A stretch of 64,000 nt of DNA, taken from Sediminibacterium sp. Its GTDB lineage: Bacteria; Bacteroidota; Bacteroidia; Chitinophagales; Chitinophagaceae. The notes under the pieces were generated by a model that saw only the letters and a list, made by a program, of their open reading frames with translations, was not told where the DNA came from and ran no database searches. Positions 35,205-45,082 of the stretch are shown here, piece by piece. Location: assembly GCA_007280515.1 (NCBI GenBank), contig QYPL01000004.1, forward strand, positions 62,001 to 126,000. Reading direction: 5' to 3'. How positions within the stretch are numbered: position 1 is the first letter of the stretch; each line of letters begins with the position of its first letter. A program made the position numbers and the translations under genes.

Positions 35205-36989
35205 TTAATCTAATTTAAGTACTGCTAAGAAAGCTTCTTGTGGAATTTCCACATTACCTATCTGACGCATTCTCTTTTTACCTTCTTTTTGCTTCTCTAA
35301 TAATTTACGCTTACGACTAATATCTCCACCATAACATTTAGCAGTTACATCCTTACGCATGGCCGATATATTTTCTCTAGCCACCACCTTAGCCCCAATG
35401 GCTGCTTGTATAGCAATTTGGAATTGTTGCTTGGTTAATAGCTCTTTTAATTTTTCACAAAGTCTACGACCAAAGTCGGAAGCCTTGCCTCTATGAATTA
35501 AAGCACTTAAAGCATCTACCTTTTCGGCGTTTAATAAAATATCCATTTTCACAATATCGGCGTCTCTAAATCCAATTTGTGAATAGTCAAAAGAAGCATA
35601 CCCTCTAGTTTGACTTTTTAATTTATCATAAAAATCAAATACAATTTCCGTCATCGGCATTTCAAAAATTAATTCTACCCTTGTTGGGGTTAAATAACTT
35701 TGATTCAATAAAATACCTCTCTTACTTAAACAAAGGGTAATGATATTTCCAATATAATCGGGAGAGGTTATAATTTGCGCGCGAATATAAGGCTCTTCAA
35801 TATGCTCAATTTTTACAGGATCGGGCATTTCAGAAGGGTTGTTCACGATAATTTTTTCACCTCTAGTGGTATAGGCTATAAAACTTACGTTGGGAACGGT
35901 CGTAATAACTGTTTGATTAAACTCTCTTTCAAGTCGTTCTTGGATAATTTCCATATGCAGTAATCCTAGAAATCCGCATCTAAATCCAAAACCTAAGGCC
36001 TGAGAAGTTTCTAATTCAAAAGTTAAAGAAGCGTCGTTTAATTGTAATTTTTCCATACAATCTCTAAGCTCTTCAAACTCATCGGTGTTCACCGGATATA
36101 TTCCCGCAAATACCATGGGTTTTACTTCTTCAAAACCATTAATCATCTCTCCTGGGTTATTGGCAAGTGTAATAGTATCTCCTACCTTCACTTCTTTAGC
36201 TACTTTAATACCTGTAATAATATAACCTACATCACCTGCTCTCACTTCTGCCTTCGGTGTCATGGCTAATTTTAAAACGCCCACTTCATCTGCATTATAA
36301 TCTCTACCAGAAGCTACAAAACGAATTTTATCATTCTTCTTTAATACCCCATTCATAATTCTATAGTAAACAATAATACCACGAAAACTATTAAACACAC
36401 TATCAAAAATTAATGCTTGTAGTGGCGCTTCAGTATCGCCTACTGGTGCTGGTATTCGAACTGCGATAGCTTGTAAAATTTCTTCAATACCAATACCTGA
36501 ACGGCCACTAGCGAGTAAAATATCTTCTTGCTTACAGCCAATTAATTCAATAATTTGATCGGTTACTTCTGGAATTTTGGCACCATCCATATCAATCTTA
36601 TTTATTACTGGAATAATCTCTAAATTATTTTCCAATGCTAAATATAGATTACTAATAGTTTGTGCTTGTATACCTTGCGAAGCGTCTACTAATAATAGAG
36701 CACCTTCACAAGCGGCTAAGGCCCTGCTTACTTCATAACTAAAGTCAACGTGACCTGGTGTGTCAATTAAATTATAAGTATAAGTAACGCCATTGTGTAC
36801 ATAATTAATTTGAATAGCATGACTCTTAATAGTGATACCTTTTTCACGCTCTAAATCCATATCATCCAAAACCTGATTCATCATTTCACGCTCGGTAATC
36901 GTTTTAGTATGTTCTAATAAACGATCCGCCAAGGTACTTTTACCGTGGTCAATGTGTGCGATGATACAAAAATTTCTAATATTCTTCAT
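35205..36989 (-). CDS. lepA: Elongation factor 4 (LepA)
   Basis: 594 residues, standard length. GTPase motifs AHIDHGKST (10-18), [14 protein letters not shown] and NKIDM; the domain order continues with the LepA-specific C-terminal end ([19 protein letters not shown]). It back-translocates or assists ribosomes in initiation and under stress. It starts 21 bases after tpiA, presumably in the same transcript. Confidence 0.96.
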   Translation of the reverse strand: MKNIRNFCIIAHIDHGKSTLADRLLEHTKTITEREMMNQVLDDMDLEREKGITIKSHAIQINYVHNGVTYTYNLIDTPGHVDFSYEVSRALAACEGALLLVDASQGIQAQTISNLYLALENNLEIIPVINKIDMDGAKIPEVTDQIIELIGCKQEDILLASGRSGIGIEEILQAIAVRIPAPVGDTEAPLQALIFDSVFNSFRGIIVYYRIMNGVLKKNDKIRFVASGRDYNADEVGVLKLAMTPKAEVRAGDVGYIITGIKVAKEVKVGDTITLANNPGEMINGFEEVKPMVFAGIYPVNTDEFEELRDCMEKLQLNDASLTFELETSQALGFGFRCGFLGLLHMEIIQERLEREFNQTVITTVPNVSFIAYTTRGEKIIVNNPSEMPDPVKIEHIEEPYIRAQIITSPDYIGNIITLCLSKRGILLNQSYLTPTRVELIFEMPMTEIVFDFYDKLKSQTRGYASFDYSQIGFRDADIVKMDILLNAEKVDALSALIHRGKASDFGRRLCEKLKELLTKQQFQIAIQAAIGAKVVARENISAMRKDVTAKCYGGDISRKRKLLEKQKEGKKRMRQIGNVEIPQEAFLAVLKLD

Positions 36990-37010
36990 GAAGGTGAGAC
37001 TTGCTTTTAA

Positions 37011-37772
37011 TTAAGAGAGTGCGTTTATGATGGCTGTAAATTCAGTGGCAACTAAAGAAGCACCACCTACTAGTCCTCCATCTACATCTGGTTGAGAGAA
37101 TATTTCTTTAGCATTAGAAGCTTTAACACTTCCTCCATATAAAATAGAAATTTCATTCGCTACTGCTTCCCCATATTTACTTGCAAAACAAGATCTAATA
37201 TAAGCATGTATATCTTGCGCCTGTGCACTTGATGCAGTTTTACCAGTACCAATGGCCCAAATAGGTTCATAGGCAATGACCACTTTTACGATAGCATCAA
37301 TAGATAAATGAAATAAAGAATTTTTTAATTGCGCTTCTACAAAAGCATTTTGTGTTTCTGCCTCTCTAATTGCTAAAGGTTCTCCGCAACAAAATATGGG
37401 TGTACTACCAATAGCTAAAACAGCATTTACTTTTTCTGCTAATAATGCGTCTGATTCAGCAAAATATTCACGACGCTCTGAGTGTCCTACAACAATATGC
37501 TTCACACCAATGGATTCTAACATAGAAGCTGAAATTTCTCCCGTATAAGCACCCGCTTCTTTTTGATAACAATTTTGTGCTGCTACAAATACATTGGTTT
37601 TGTTTGCAAATTTTGCTAAGGCTAAAGGAATATAAATAGCGGGCACTGCAAAAATAGCTTCCTGATGAGCGCCTAATGAATAAGAACTAGCTACTAATTC
37701 ATTTAATAAAGTATCTGCTTGAGCAAGAGATAAATTCATTTTCCAATTGGCTGCTGCTATTTGTTTACGCAT
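37011..37772 (-). CDS. tpiA: Triosephosphate isomerase
   Basis: 253 residues. Lys in NWKMNL, active-site His in VGHSERREYFAE, catalytic Glu in AYEPIWAIGTGKTAS, and the phosphate loop YGGSVK near the C-terminus. It interconverts DHAP and glyceraldehyde 3-phosphate. The promoter element is at 37814-37821. Confidence 0.96.
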   Translation of the reverse strand: MRKQIAAANWKMNLSLAQADTLLNELVASSYSLGAHQEAIFAVPAIYIPLALAKFANKTNVFVAAQNCYQKEAGAYTGEISASMLESIGVKHIVVGHSERREYFAESDALLAEKVNAVLAIGSTPIFCCGEPLAIREAETQNAFVEAQLKNSLFHLSIDAIVKVVIAYEPIWAIGTGKTASSAQAQDIHAYIRSCFASKYGEAVANEISILYGGSVKASNAKEIFSQPDVDGGLVGGASLVATEFTAIINALS

Positions 37773-37813
37773 AATAATTTACAGGAAGTTTAGTGGGCTA
37801 TTGATGAGCGCTG

Positions 37814-37821
37814 CAAAGGTA
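37814..37821 (-). promoter_or_regulatory. -7 element TACCTTTG of tpiA-lepA
   Basis: Exact TAnnTTTG on the minus strand, 41 bases before the tpiA ATG (37772), inside the 66-bp gap after the GlmU-like gene. Confidence 0.6.
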
Positions 37822-37838
37822 TTAAATTCAATCCTTAA

Positions 37839-39005
37839 TTAGTGATGATTTACCTGATATAAATGCTTCAAAACCTGCTTTTCAGCCTCTGAAATGGAAA
37901 ATCCTTTCAATTTTTTCCAATTATGGATATCTTCTATGGCTTTGTCCAATTGATAGCCTGGGATTATACCCCAAGTGAAATTGGGTATATGCTTAGGAAG
38001 TAGCCCATTTCCAAAGATATTGGCACTAACACCTATATAAGATCCTGTATTTATACTTGATTGAATAGCAAAACGGCTATAATCTCCTACCAGCATACCC
38101 ATCTTTTGACCTACATTTTCCCATTCCCCCTTGAATTCATTCCACATCTGTATTTCCCCCGCTGTATTTTTAATGTTGCTATTACAAGTGCCCGCCCCCA
38201 AATTGCACCAATGACCAATAATACTATCCCCTAAATAACCCTCATGGCCTTTATTGGAAAACCCCATTAAAATGGAATTCTTAATTTCACCTCCAGCAAT
38301 ACAATAAGGGCCAATAGTGGTAGAACCATAAATACTGGTATTCATTTTAACCACCCCTTTTTTACCTAAAACAAAGGGTCCTCTTATTGATGTACCTTCC
38401 ATTATAAGTGACTCATTTCCAATATATATAAACCCATCACTTGCATTTAAATTAGAACATAATACAGTAGCTCCCTTTTCTATAAAAATTTGGTCTTTAT
38501 TAATGACATTATTAGTGGGGTCAATGGGCTCCGATTTTCTTTGACTAGCTACCCATTTAAAATCTCTCTCTATTAGTTTAGCATGGATAGTCAATAACTG
38601 TGACTGATTCAAAACAAGGGAAACCTCCTCCAATACAATGGGTGGCTTCTCAGCCAGTAGAATTTTGGAAATTTGTCTTTCCTTGGTTTTAGTGGCAATC
38701 CATTTTCCTCCAGCAGTCATCAATTTCTCTCCTTCATTTAGTCCATTTATAGCTTTCAATACACCCTCAGAAGGAATACAGGCCACATTAATAAAATAGA
38801 GCGATTCGTTATTTGTTAGAAATTCACTATCCTCATACAAAGCTTGTAAATAAGGGGCTGTATAAACTCCACAAGTTTCATTAGTATACTGCTCCCATCT
38901 TTCTTTAAAAGTAAAAATACCTACCCTGCAAGTGGCCAATGATTGAGTTAAGGTAAAAGGATAAAAATGTTCCCTTTCTGCGATATCTACTAAGATATAT
39001 TGCAT
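37839..39005 (-). CDS. Alternative GlmU-like sugar nucleotidyltransferase / acyltransferase
   Basis: 388 residues. The N-terminus (FYPFTLTQSLATCRVGIFTFKERW) and the C-terminal left-handed beta-helix with hexapeptide repeats (GPFVLGKKGVVKMNTSIYG, YLGDSIIGHWCNLGAGT) match the Bacteroidota-type UDP-GlcNAc diphosphorylase/glucosamine-1-phosphate acetyltransferase family. It probably supplies UDP-GlcNAc for peptidoglycan and glycans. No classic GlmU is in this window. A promoter element is at 39044-39051. Confidence 0.78.
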   Translation of the reverse strand: MQYILVDIAEREHFYPFTLTQSLATCRVGIFTFKERWEQYTNETCGVYTAPYLQALYEDSEFLTNNESLYFINVACIPSEGVLKAINGLNEGEKLMTAGGKWIATKTKERQISKILLAEKPPIVLEEVSLVLNQSQLLTIHAKLIERDFKWVASQRKSEPIDPTNNVINKDQIFIEKGATVLCSNLNASDGFIYIGNESLIMEGTSIRGPFVLGKKGVVKMNTSIYGSTTIGPYCIAGGEIKNSILMGFSNKGHEGYLGDSIIGHWCNLGAGTCNSNIKNTAGEIQMWNEFKGEWENVGQKMGMLVGDYSRFAIQSSINTGSYIGVSANIFGNGLLPKHIPNFTWGIIPGYQLDKAIEDIHNWKKLKGFSISEAEKQVLKHLYQVNHH

Positions 39006-39043
39006 TGAATACTTTTGATAAATTTATTACTTGTAAAAGCATA

Positions 39044-39051
39044 CAAATTTA
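39044..39051 (-). promoter_or_regulatory. -7 element TAAATTTG of the GlmU-like gene
   Basis: Exact TAnnTTTG on the minus strand, 38 bases before the ATG at 39005. A TTTG 23 bases upstream (39075-39078) may be the -33 element. Confidence 0.58.
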
Positions 39052-39125
39052 GTCAAAGTCTTGTCAAAATCATAGCAAAGTTTAGTCAAAAAGGATAAGT
39101 TCCTAACAGATGTTCATTTTATGCT

Positions 39126-39133
39126 TATTTTTG
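39126..39133 (+). promoter_or_regulatory. -7 element TATTTTTG of pruA
   Basis: Exact TAnnTTTG, 18 bases before the ATG at 39152. It lies downstream of an in-frame ATG at 39110, so that earlier start is excluded. Confidence 0.65.
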
Positions 39134-39151
39134 AAGCCTAATACACTGACT

Positions 39152-40783
39152 ATGCAATTCGGTACCTTCAATTATCCTGTTCCAGTAAATGAACCCGTAT
39201 TAACTTATGCTCCAGGTTCTGCTGAAAAATTGGCTTTAAAACTAGCCATCGCTTCGCTAAAGAAAAAATCATTGGACATTCCCATGATTATAAATGGTAA
39301 AGAAATTAGAACCGATATAAAACAAGCCATTCATCCACCCCATGAAATAAAACATACACTAGGTTATTTTCATGTGGGTAATAAAAAAAATGTAGACCTT
39401 GCTATTAATTCAGCATTAAAAGTAAGAAATATATGGTCGAATATGAATTGGGAAGCAAGGGCACATATCTTTTTAAAAGCAGCCGATTTATTAGCGACTA
39501 AGTATCGTTTTGAAATGAATGCGGCCACCATGCTAGGTCAAAGTAAAAATGCATATCAAGCAGAGATTGACGCTTCTTGCGAGTTAATTGATTTTTTAAG
39601 ATTCAATGTTCATTTTTTAAGTCAGATATATCAACAACAACCTATCTCATCACCTGGCATTCATAATAGAATGGAGTACCGTGGACTAGAAGGTTTTGTA
39701 CTAGCCATTACGCCATTTAATTTTACAGCCATTGGGGGTAACCTACCCGCTTCTGCTGCTATGTGTGGTAATGTGGTAGTTTGGAAACCGGCTAATACAC
39801 AAATTTATTCTGCACAATTATTTATGCGCATCATGAAAGAAGCAGGACTTCCAGATGGTGTTATTAATATAGTGTTTGTAGATGGCCCTACCATTGGTGC
39901 TACTTGTTTTGCGCATCCCGATTTTGCAGGTGTTCACTTTACAGGAAGTACAGGTGTTTTTAATTATATGTGGAAACAAATAGGAGAGAATATTTCAAAG
40001 TATAAAACGTATCCAAGAATTGTGGGTGAAACAGGTGGTAAAGATTTTGTAATGGTACATGAAACTGCCGATGTCGATACTGTAGTGACTGCACTTGCGC
40101 GTGGTGCCTTTGAATACCAAGGACAAAAATGTTCTGCAGCATCTCGTGCTTATTTACCCTCTAATATTGCACCAGTCATTAAAGAGAAATTAGTGAAAGC
40201 TATTAAGACTATGAAGATGGGAACGGTTGAGAATTTCTCTAATTTTGTGAATGCAGTGATTGATGAAAAATCGTTTGATAATATTGCTACATATATTAAT
40301 CAAGTTAAAAAAGATAAAAAAGCAAAAATACTTGTAGGTGGAAATTATAGTAAGAAATTAGGCTACTTTATTGAACCTACTGTTATAGATACCACTGATC
40401 CAAAATACACTACTATGTGTGAAGAAATTTTTGGACCAGTACTTACTATTTATACTTACCCTGCAGCTGAATATGAAAAAACTTTAAAGCTTTTGGATAG
40501 CACTTCTAAATATGCTTTAACGGGTGCCATTATTGCTCAAGACAGAAAAGCCATTGAACTAGCCACTAAATTATTAAGACATGCTGCAGGTAATTTTTAT
40601 ATCAACGATAAACCAACAGGAGCCGTTGTTGGACAACAGCCTTTTGGGGGTGCTAGGGCTTCTGGAACCAATGATAAAGCAGGATCCATGTTGAATTTAT
40701 ACAGATGGTTAAGCGCAAGGACAATTAAAGAGACCTTTAACCCTCCTACCGACTATACTTATCCATTTTTAAAAGAAGCCTAA
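39152..40783 (+). CDS. pruA: L-glutamate gamma-semialdehyde (1-pyrroline-5-carboxylate) dehydrogenase
   Basis: 543 residues from ATG 39152; the promoter element at 39126 supports this start. Aldehyde-dehydrogenase signatures: ITPFNFTAIGGNLPASAA, FTGSTGVF, VGETGGKDFV with the general-base Glu, and nucleophile C327 in YQGQKCSAASR. The C-terminus GQQPFGGARASGTNDKAG is typical of P5C dehydrogenases. It oxidises glutamate semialdehyde to glutamate, the second step of proline use; no proline dehydrogenase gene is in the window. Confidence 0.94.
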   Translation: MQFGTFNYPVPVNEPVLTYAPGSAEKLALKLAIASLKKKSLDIPMIINGKEIRTDIKQAIHPPHEIKHTLGYFHVGNKKNVDLAINSALKVRNIWSNMNWEARAHIFLKAADLLATKYRFEMNAATMLGQSKNAYQAEIDASCELIDFLRFNVHFLSQIYQQQPISSPGIHNRMEYRGLEGFVLAITPFNFTAIGGNLPASAAMCGNVVVWKPANTQIYSAQLFMRIMKEAGLPDGVINIVFVDGPTIGATCFAHPDFAGVHFTGSTGVFNYMWKQIGENISKYKTYPRIVGETGGKDFVMVHETADVDTVVTALARGAFEYQGQKCSAASRAYLPSNIAPVIKEKLVKAIKTMKMGTVENFSNFVNAVIDEKSFDNIATYINQVKKDKKAKILVGGNYSKKLGYFIEPTVIDTTDPKYTTMCEEIFGPVLTIYTYPAAEYEKTLKLLDSTSKYALTGAIIAQDRKAIELATKLLRHAAGNFYINDKPTGAVVGQQPFGGARASGTNDKAGSMLNLYRWLSARTIKETFNPPTDYTYPFLKEA

Positions 40784-40820
40784 AGCACTGTTTTTTGCTC
40801 TATTTTATGGTAGAAAACAG

Positions 40821-40828
40821 TATATTTG
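40821..40828 (+). promoter_or_regulatory. Promoter of the E1 alpha gene (-7 TATATTTG)
   Basis: Exact TAnnTTTG, 20 bases before the GTG start at 40849; TTTG at 40794-40797 is 23 bases upstream as a -33 element. Confidence 0.65.
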
Positions 40829-40848
40829 CTGCTCAAAATTAAAGGACT

Positions 40849-41844
40849 GTGGCCCAAAAATTTTCTAAAGAAACATATCTCTATTGGTACGAACTAATGC
40901 AACTAATTCGTCAGTTTGAATCTAAGGCGGAAGAGATGTATAAAATGGCTGGAAAAATCAGAGGGTTTTTCCATGTTTATAATGGACAGGAAGCCATAGC
41001 AGCTGGCTGTATGACAGCTACTAACCAAGAAGACCCCTTCATTACTGGATATCGTGACCATGGTTTGGCCTTGGCTAAAGGATTGAGCCCTAACTCGGCT
41101 ATGGCTGAATTATACGGAAAGGCTACAGGCTGTTCTAAAGGAAAAGGGGGCAGTATGCACCTATTTAGTAAGGAACATTTTTTCTTTGGGGGTCATGGCA
41201 TTGTGGGTGCTCAAATTGGAACAGGTGCCGGTTTAGCTTTTGCAGAACAATACCGTGGTTCAAAAAATGTGGTATTATGCTTTTTTGGCGATGGTGCTGC
41301 AAGACAAGGTATGTTGCATGAGGTATTTAATTTGGCCATGCTTTGGAAATTACCAGTGGTATTTATTTGCGAGAATAACAACTACGCAATGGGTACTTCA
41401 ATTGAAAGAACAAGTAATGTTATTGATATTTATAAATTAGCCGATGCTTATGAAATGCCTTCTGATAAAATAGATGGCATGACAGCAGAAGCCGTTCACG
41501 AAGCGGTGGTAAGAGCTGTGAAAAGAGCCCGTGATGGTGAAGGCCCTACTTTATTAGAAATGAAAACCTATCGATACAGGGGTCACTCTGTATCCGATCC
41601 TCAAAAATACCGTTCTAAAGACGAAGTGGAAGATTACAAAAATCAAGACCCTATTACAAAAGTACATAGCACCATTCTTGAAAATAAATTTGCAACAGCA
41701 GACGAACTGAATGCTATTGATGAAAAAATTGCAGGTATTGTGGAAGCTTCCGTAAAATTTGCAGAAGAAAGCCCATGGCCTGATGATAGTGAATTATTGA
41801 AAGATGTATATATTGATTCATCTTATCCATTTATAGTAGACTAA
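40849..41844 (+). CDS. pdhA: Pyruvate dehydrogenase E1 component, alpha subunit
   Basis: 331 residues, starting at GTG 40849 behind a good promoter. Thiamine-diphosphate site: FGDGAARQG with ENNNYAMGTS about 30 residues later (GDG-N motif). Also YRDHGLALAKG, GSMHLFSKE and YRYRGHSVSDPQKYRSKDEVE. The beta subunit and a matching E2 are not adjacent; the E2 gene at 55265 looks more like a branched-chain type. It decarboxylates pyruvate in the complex that makes acetyl-CoA. Confidence 0.93.
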   Translation: MAQKFSKETYLYWYELMQLIRQFESKAEEMYKMAGKIRGFFHVYNGQEAIAAGCMTATNQEDPFITGYRDHGLALAKGLSPNSAMAELYGKATGCSKGKGGSMHLFSKEHFFFGGHGIVGAQIGTGAGLAFAEQYRGSKNVVLCFFGDGAARQGMLHEVFNLAMLWKLPVVFICENNNYAMGTSIERTSNVIDIYKLADAYEMPSDKIDGMTAEAVHEAVVRAVKRARDGEGPTLLEMKTYRYRGHSVSDPQKYRSKDEVEDYKNQDPITKVHSTILENKFATADELNAIDEKIAGIVEASVKFAEESPWPDDSELLKDVYIDSSYPFIVD

Positions 41845-41860
41845 TTTTTAATAAAAATAT

Positions 41861-42514
41861 ATGAGCGAATTACACCAAGAAAAACACCCTTTTGTAGATT
41901 TTGTAAAGAAAAATCAAAAAGTCTTAACCTATACTTTAACTGCTTTAGTAGTGGTTGTATTAGCTTATTTTGGCTATACAGAATTGTATCAAAATCCAAG
42001 AGAAGCTAAAGCTGCAGATACAATGTATACTGCAGAAAAGTATTTTGGTTTAGACTCTTCTAATTATGTACTAAACGGAGATGGCACCAATAAAGGTGTA
42101 TTATATATTATAAAAGAATATAGTGGTACCAAGGCAGCTAATTTAGCTAAATACTATGCTGGTATTAGCTATTACAGAATGAACGATTATAATAAGTCTA
42201 TTGAATATTTAAAGGATTTCTCTACTTCTGCTAAACAAGTACAAGCTATCGCTTACGGAACTATTGGAGACGCTTATTCCGATTTAAAAAAGAACGACGA
42301 AGCAATAGACTATTATAAAAAAGCAGGCGGTCATTTCCCAGAAGATGAAGGTATTTCTTCTGAATATTTATACCGTGCGGCCTCTTTATTAGAATTAAAT
42401 GGTAAGGCAGATGATGCCGTTGAAATATATAAAACAATTAAGTCTAAGTATCCTAAAACAGATAAGGGATTCCAAGCTGATAAATTTATCAATAGATTGA
42501 AGGTTCAGCCTTAG
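41861..42514 (+). CDS. Tetratricopeptide-repeat membrane protein (YfgM-like layout)
   Basis: 217 residues. Short cytoplasmic N-terminus, one membrane helix (about 20-42, KVLTYTLTALVVVVLAYFGY), then at least three TPR-like units (SYYRMNDYNKSIEYLKDF, DAYSDLKKNDEAIDYYKKAG, ASLLELNGKADDAVEIYKTI). The arrangement resembles YfgM, a SecYEG/chaperone accessory protein, but this is only a structural likeness. It lies 16 bases after pdhA. Confidence 0.8.
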   Translation: MSELHQEKHPFVDFVKKNQKVLTYTLTALVVVVLAYFGYTELYQNPREAKAADTMYTAEKYFGLDSSNYVLNGDGTNKGVLYIIKEYSGTKAANLAKYYAGISYYRMNDYNKSIEYLKDFSTSAKQVQAIAYGTIGDAYSDLKKNDEAIDYYKKAGGHFPEDEGISSEYLYRAASLLELNGKADDAVEIYKTIKSKYPKTDKGFQADKFINRLKVQP

Positions 42515-42559
42515 TTTATTTTAGCTTAATTATTACATAAGTATTCTTATTTTTGGTAC

Positions 42560-43279
42560 ATGACAGTTCAGCTATTTATACCTTGTTTTATGGATCAATT
42601 GTATCCGCAAGCTGCTTTTAATACTATTAAAGTATTAGAAAAAGCAGGTTGTAAAGTAAAATACAATGAAAAGCAAACTTGCTGTGGTCAGCCCGCATTT
42701 AATGCAGGCTTTTGGAGTGAGTCCAAAGATGTATGCACCAAATTTGTACAAGACTTTGATGGCGCCGATTATATTGTAAGCCCTAGTGCCAGTTGTACAG
42801 GTTTTGTAAGAAATAATTTTGGTAAAATTTTCGAGAATAATGCCTTTCAAAGTCCTGCAAAAAAAGTAACTAATAGAATTTTTGAGCTTTCAGAATTCTT
42901 GGTTAAAATATTAAATGTAACCGACCTAGGTGCCAAATTTGAAGGCAAGGCTACTTATCACGATAGTTGTGCAGGTTTAAGAGAATGTAATATTAAACAA
43001 GAACCGAGACAATTATTATCGAAAGTGGCTGGTTTGGAATTAGTAGAAATGAATGAAGTAGAAACTTGTTGTGGTTTTGGAGGAAGCTTTGCGGTGAAGT
43101 ATGATACCATTAGTGTATCAATGGCGGATCAAAAAATTGAAAATATAATTAATACTAAAGCCGAATATTTAATTAGCACCGATTCAAGTTGTTTAATGCA
43201 TTTAGATGGCCGTTTAAAATTCAATGGTAATAATGTACAAATACTACATTTAGCGGATGTATTAGCGAGTGGGTATTAA
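42560..43279 (+). CDS. LutA/YkgE-like (Fe-S)-binding protein
   Basis: 239 residues with two cysteine-rich CCG domains: FIPCFMDQLYPQAA, KQTCCGQPAFNAGF, then HDSCAGLREC and ETCCGFGGSF. LutA normally works with LutB and LutC to oxidise L-lactate; neither partner is nearby, so it may act in another flavin or quinone-linked dehydrogenase. Chemistry inferred from family. Confidence 0.85.
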   Translation: MTVQLFIPCFMDQLYPQAAFNTIKVLEKAGCKVKYNEKQTCCGQPAFNAGFWSESKDVCTKFVQDFDGADYIVSPSASCTGFVRNNFGKIFENNAFQSPAKKVTNRIFELSEFLVKILNVTDLGAKFEGKATYHDSCAGLRECNIKQEPRQLLSKVAGLELVEMNEVETCCGFGGSFAVKYDTISVSMADQKIENIINTKAEYLISTDSSCLMHLDGRLKFNGNNVQILHLADVLASGY

Positions 43280-43358
43280 TCCCCTATTATTTTAGAAGCT
43301 TACTAAACTTTTAAATTACCTATCTTTAAAATTACTACACTTTCAAAACTATTTCCCT

Positions 43359-43769
43359 ATGGCCTATTGGTTAATTAAATCAGAACCTTTCAAATATTCT
43401 TGGGATCAGTTTGTCAAAGACAAAAAAACATTTTGGGATGGTGTAAGAAATTATGGCGCCCGCAATAATTTAAGGTCAATGAAAAAAGGCGACCTAGCTT
43501 TTTGGTACCATAGTAATGAAGGCATGGAAATTGTAGGCATTGCTAAAGTGGTTAAAGAATCTTATCAAGACCCTACCACAGAAGAAACCGCTTGGTTAGC
43601 TGTAGACTTTGCGCCACATGAAAAGTTAAAACATCCTGTTAAATTATCCGATGTGAAAGCCAATACCAATTTAGCGAATATGGCCTTGGTTAAATTAGGA
43701 CGATTATCGGTACAACCTGTTACAGATAAAGAGTGGAAGGAAGTAATGAAAATGAGCCAGGGTAAGTAA
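43359..43769 (+). CDS. EVE domain protein
   Basis: 136 residues, essentially one EVE domain: YWLIKSEPFKYSWDQF, WDGVRNYGARNNLRSMKKGDL, FWYHSNEGMEIVGIAKVV and VQPVTDKEWKEV. EVE domains are PUA-like folds that bind modified bases in DNA or RNA and appear in defence systems, but stand-alone forms like this are widespread and have no proven role. No restriction or methylation gene is adjacent. Confidence 0.9.
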   Translation: MAYWLIKSEPFKYSWDQFVKDKKTFWDGVRNYGARNNLRSMKKGDLAFWYHSNEGMEIVGIAKVVKESYQDPTTEETAWLAVDFAPHEKLKHPVKLSDVKANTNLANMALVKLGRLSVQPVTDKEWKEVMKMSQGK

Positions 43770-43793
43770 GTACCTTAATAATAATTGGGGGTA

Positions 43794-45026
43794 TTACTTA
43801 AAAAATACATAGCCAATAAGTATGGCAATGACCACTCCTATTATATCGGCAAAAATTCCTGCCCATAAAGCATACCTTACTTTTTTAATGCCTACACTTC
43901 CAAAATAAAGTGCAATTATATAAAATGTAGTATCTGCAGAACCCTGAAAAATGGACGCTAATTTACCCACAAAAGAATCGGGCCCTTGGGTTTGAAATAT
44001 ATCTAACATCATTCCTCTAGCCCCACTCCCACTGAGTGGTTTCATGATAGCAACTGGGAGCGCTCCTATAAATTCTGTATTCATTCCCGTTAATTGAATT
44101 AAATAAGTAATAGCATTTAAAATATAATTCATGGCACCGCTATCTCTAAATACACGAATAGCCACTAACATAGCTACTAAATAAGGTATGATTTTAATAA
44201 TTACCTCAAAACCATTTTTAGCACCTTCAATAAAGGCGTCAAATACAGATACTTTTTTATAAGCACCTCCTAGTATAATAGCTACAATAATAACTAGTAA
44301 TAATCCACTACCTATTACTTTAGAAAAAATTTCTTTATTAGCAGAACTCAAAGAGTTCACTCCAAATAGTACACCCGCCATTATTAATATTAAACCTACT
44401 AACCAACTAATTAATACCTTATCCCATTTTAATTTTTGATAAAATCCTACCATTAATATGGAAGCCAAAGTAGTTCCAATAGTAGCTAAAACGCAGGGTA
44501 TAAAAATACTAGCTGCATCTTGAGAGCCTGCTGCTAACCTATAAGATATAATGGTTAAAGGAATTATGGTAAGTCCACTGGTATGTAAAACCAAAAACAT
44601 AATTTGAGCATTGGTGGCCTTTTCTTTTTCGGGGTTTAAACTTTGTAAACTCTCCATGGCTTTTAAACCAAAAGGAGTGGCTGCATTATCTAATCCTAAC
44701 ATATTGGCAGAAAAATTCATCACCATCTGGCCCATGGCTGGATGATTGGCGGGTACTTCTGGGAATAAACGACTCAGAAATGGATTCATCCATTTGGCTA
44801 GCTTTTGAATAGCACCAGCTTTTTCAGCAATATTCATAAGACCTAAGAAAAAGACCATGGTGCCTGCTAGTGGGAAGGCAACATCGATTACAGAGGACTT
44901 TGCCGAATCAAAGATACCATCGGCTAATAACTTGAAAATGGTCGTATCGCCCAAAAAAACTAGTTTACATAGGGCAATTATAAAGGCAATTACAAAAAAA
45001 GCCATCCAAATAATATTCAAGGCCAT
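43794..45026 (-). CDS. Nucleoside-recognition (SpmA-SpmB fusion) membrane protein
   Basis: 410 residues with about ten membrane helices. The first half matches SpmA (MGQMVMNFSANMLGLDNAAT, LLVLHTSGLTIIPLT-like) and the second SpmB (GAKNGFEVIIKIIPYLVAML, MKPLSGSGARGMM, GSADTTFYIIALYFGS). In Bacillus these two proteins help dehydrate spores; here they are fused in an organism with no sign of sporulation. It may be an exporter or ion/metabolite transporter. Confidence 0.85.
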   Translation of the reverse strand: MALNIIWMAFFVIAFIIALCKLVFLGDTTIFKLLADGIFDSAKSSVIDVAFPLAGTMVFFLGLMNIAEKAGAIQKLAKWMNPFLSRLFPEVPANHPAMGQMVMNFSANMLGLDNAATPFGLKAMESLQSLNPEKEKATNAQIMFLVLHTSGLTIIPLTIISYRLAAGSQDAASIFIPCVLATIGTTLASILMVGFYQKLKWDKVLISWLVGLILIMAGVLFGVNSLSSANKEIFSKVIGSGLLLVIIVAIILGGAYKKVSVFDAFIEGAKNGFEVIIKIIPYLVAMLVAIRVFRDSGAMNYILNAITYLIQLTGMNTEFIGALPVAIMKPLSGSGARGMMLDIFQTQGPDSFVGKLASIFQGSADTTFYIIALYFGSVGIKKVRYALWAGIFADIIGVVIAILIGYVFFK

Positions 45027-45074
45027 AATCTATTGTTTATGGTTCTAATATAGTCAATTTTGAGTTTAGAATTG

Positions 45075-45082
45075 TATTTTTG
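45075..45082 (+). promoter_or_regulatory. -7 element TATTTTTG of ychF
   Basis: Exact TAnnTTTG, 22 bases before the ATG at 45105. It excludes an in-frame start at 45060, which lies upstream of the element. Confidence 0.65.

Noticed and set aside
39110-39151. Longer N-terminus for pruA from ATG 39110
   Set aside because: A TAnnTTTG promoter element lies at 39126-39133, downstream of that ATG, and the extra residues have no homology.
43359-43769. EVE gene as part of a modification-dependent restriction system
   Set aside because: Stand-alone EVE protein with housekeeping neighbours; no nuclease, methylase or phage gene is adjacent.
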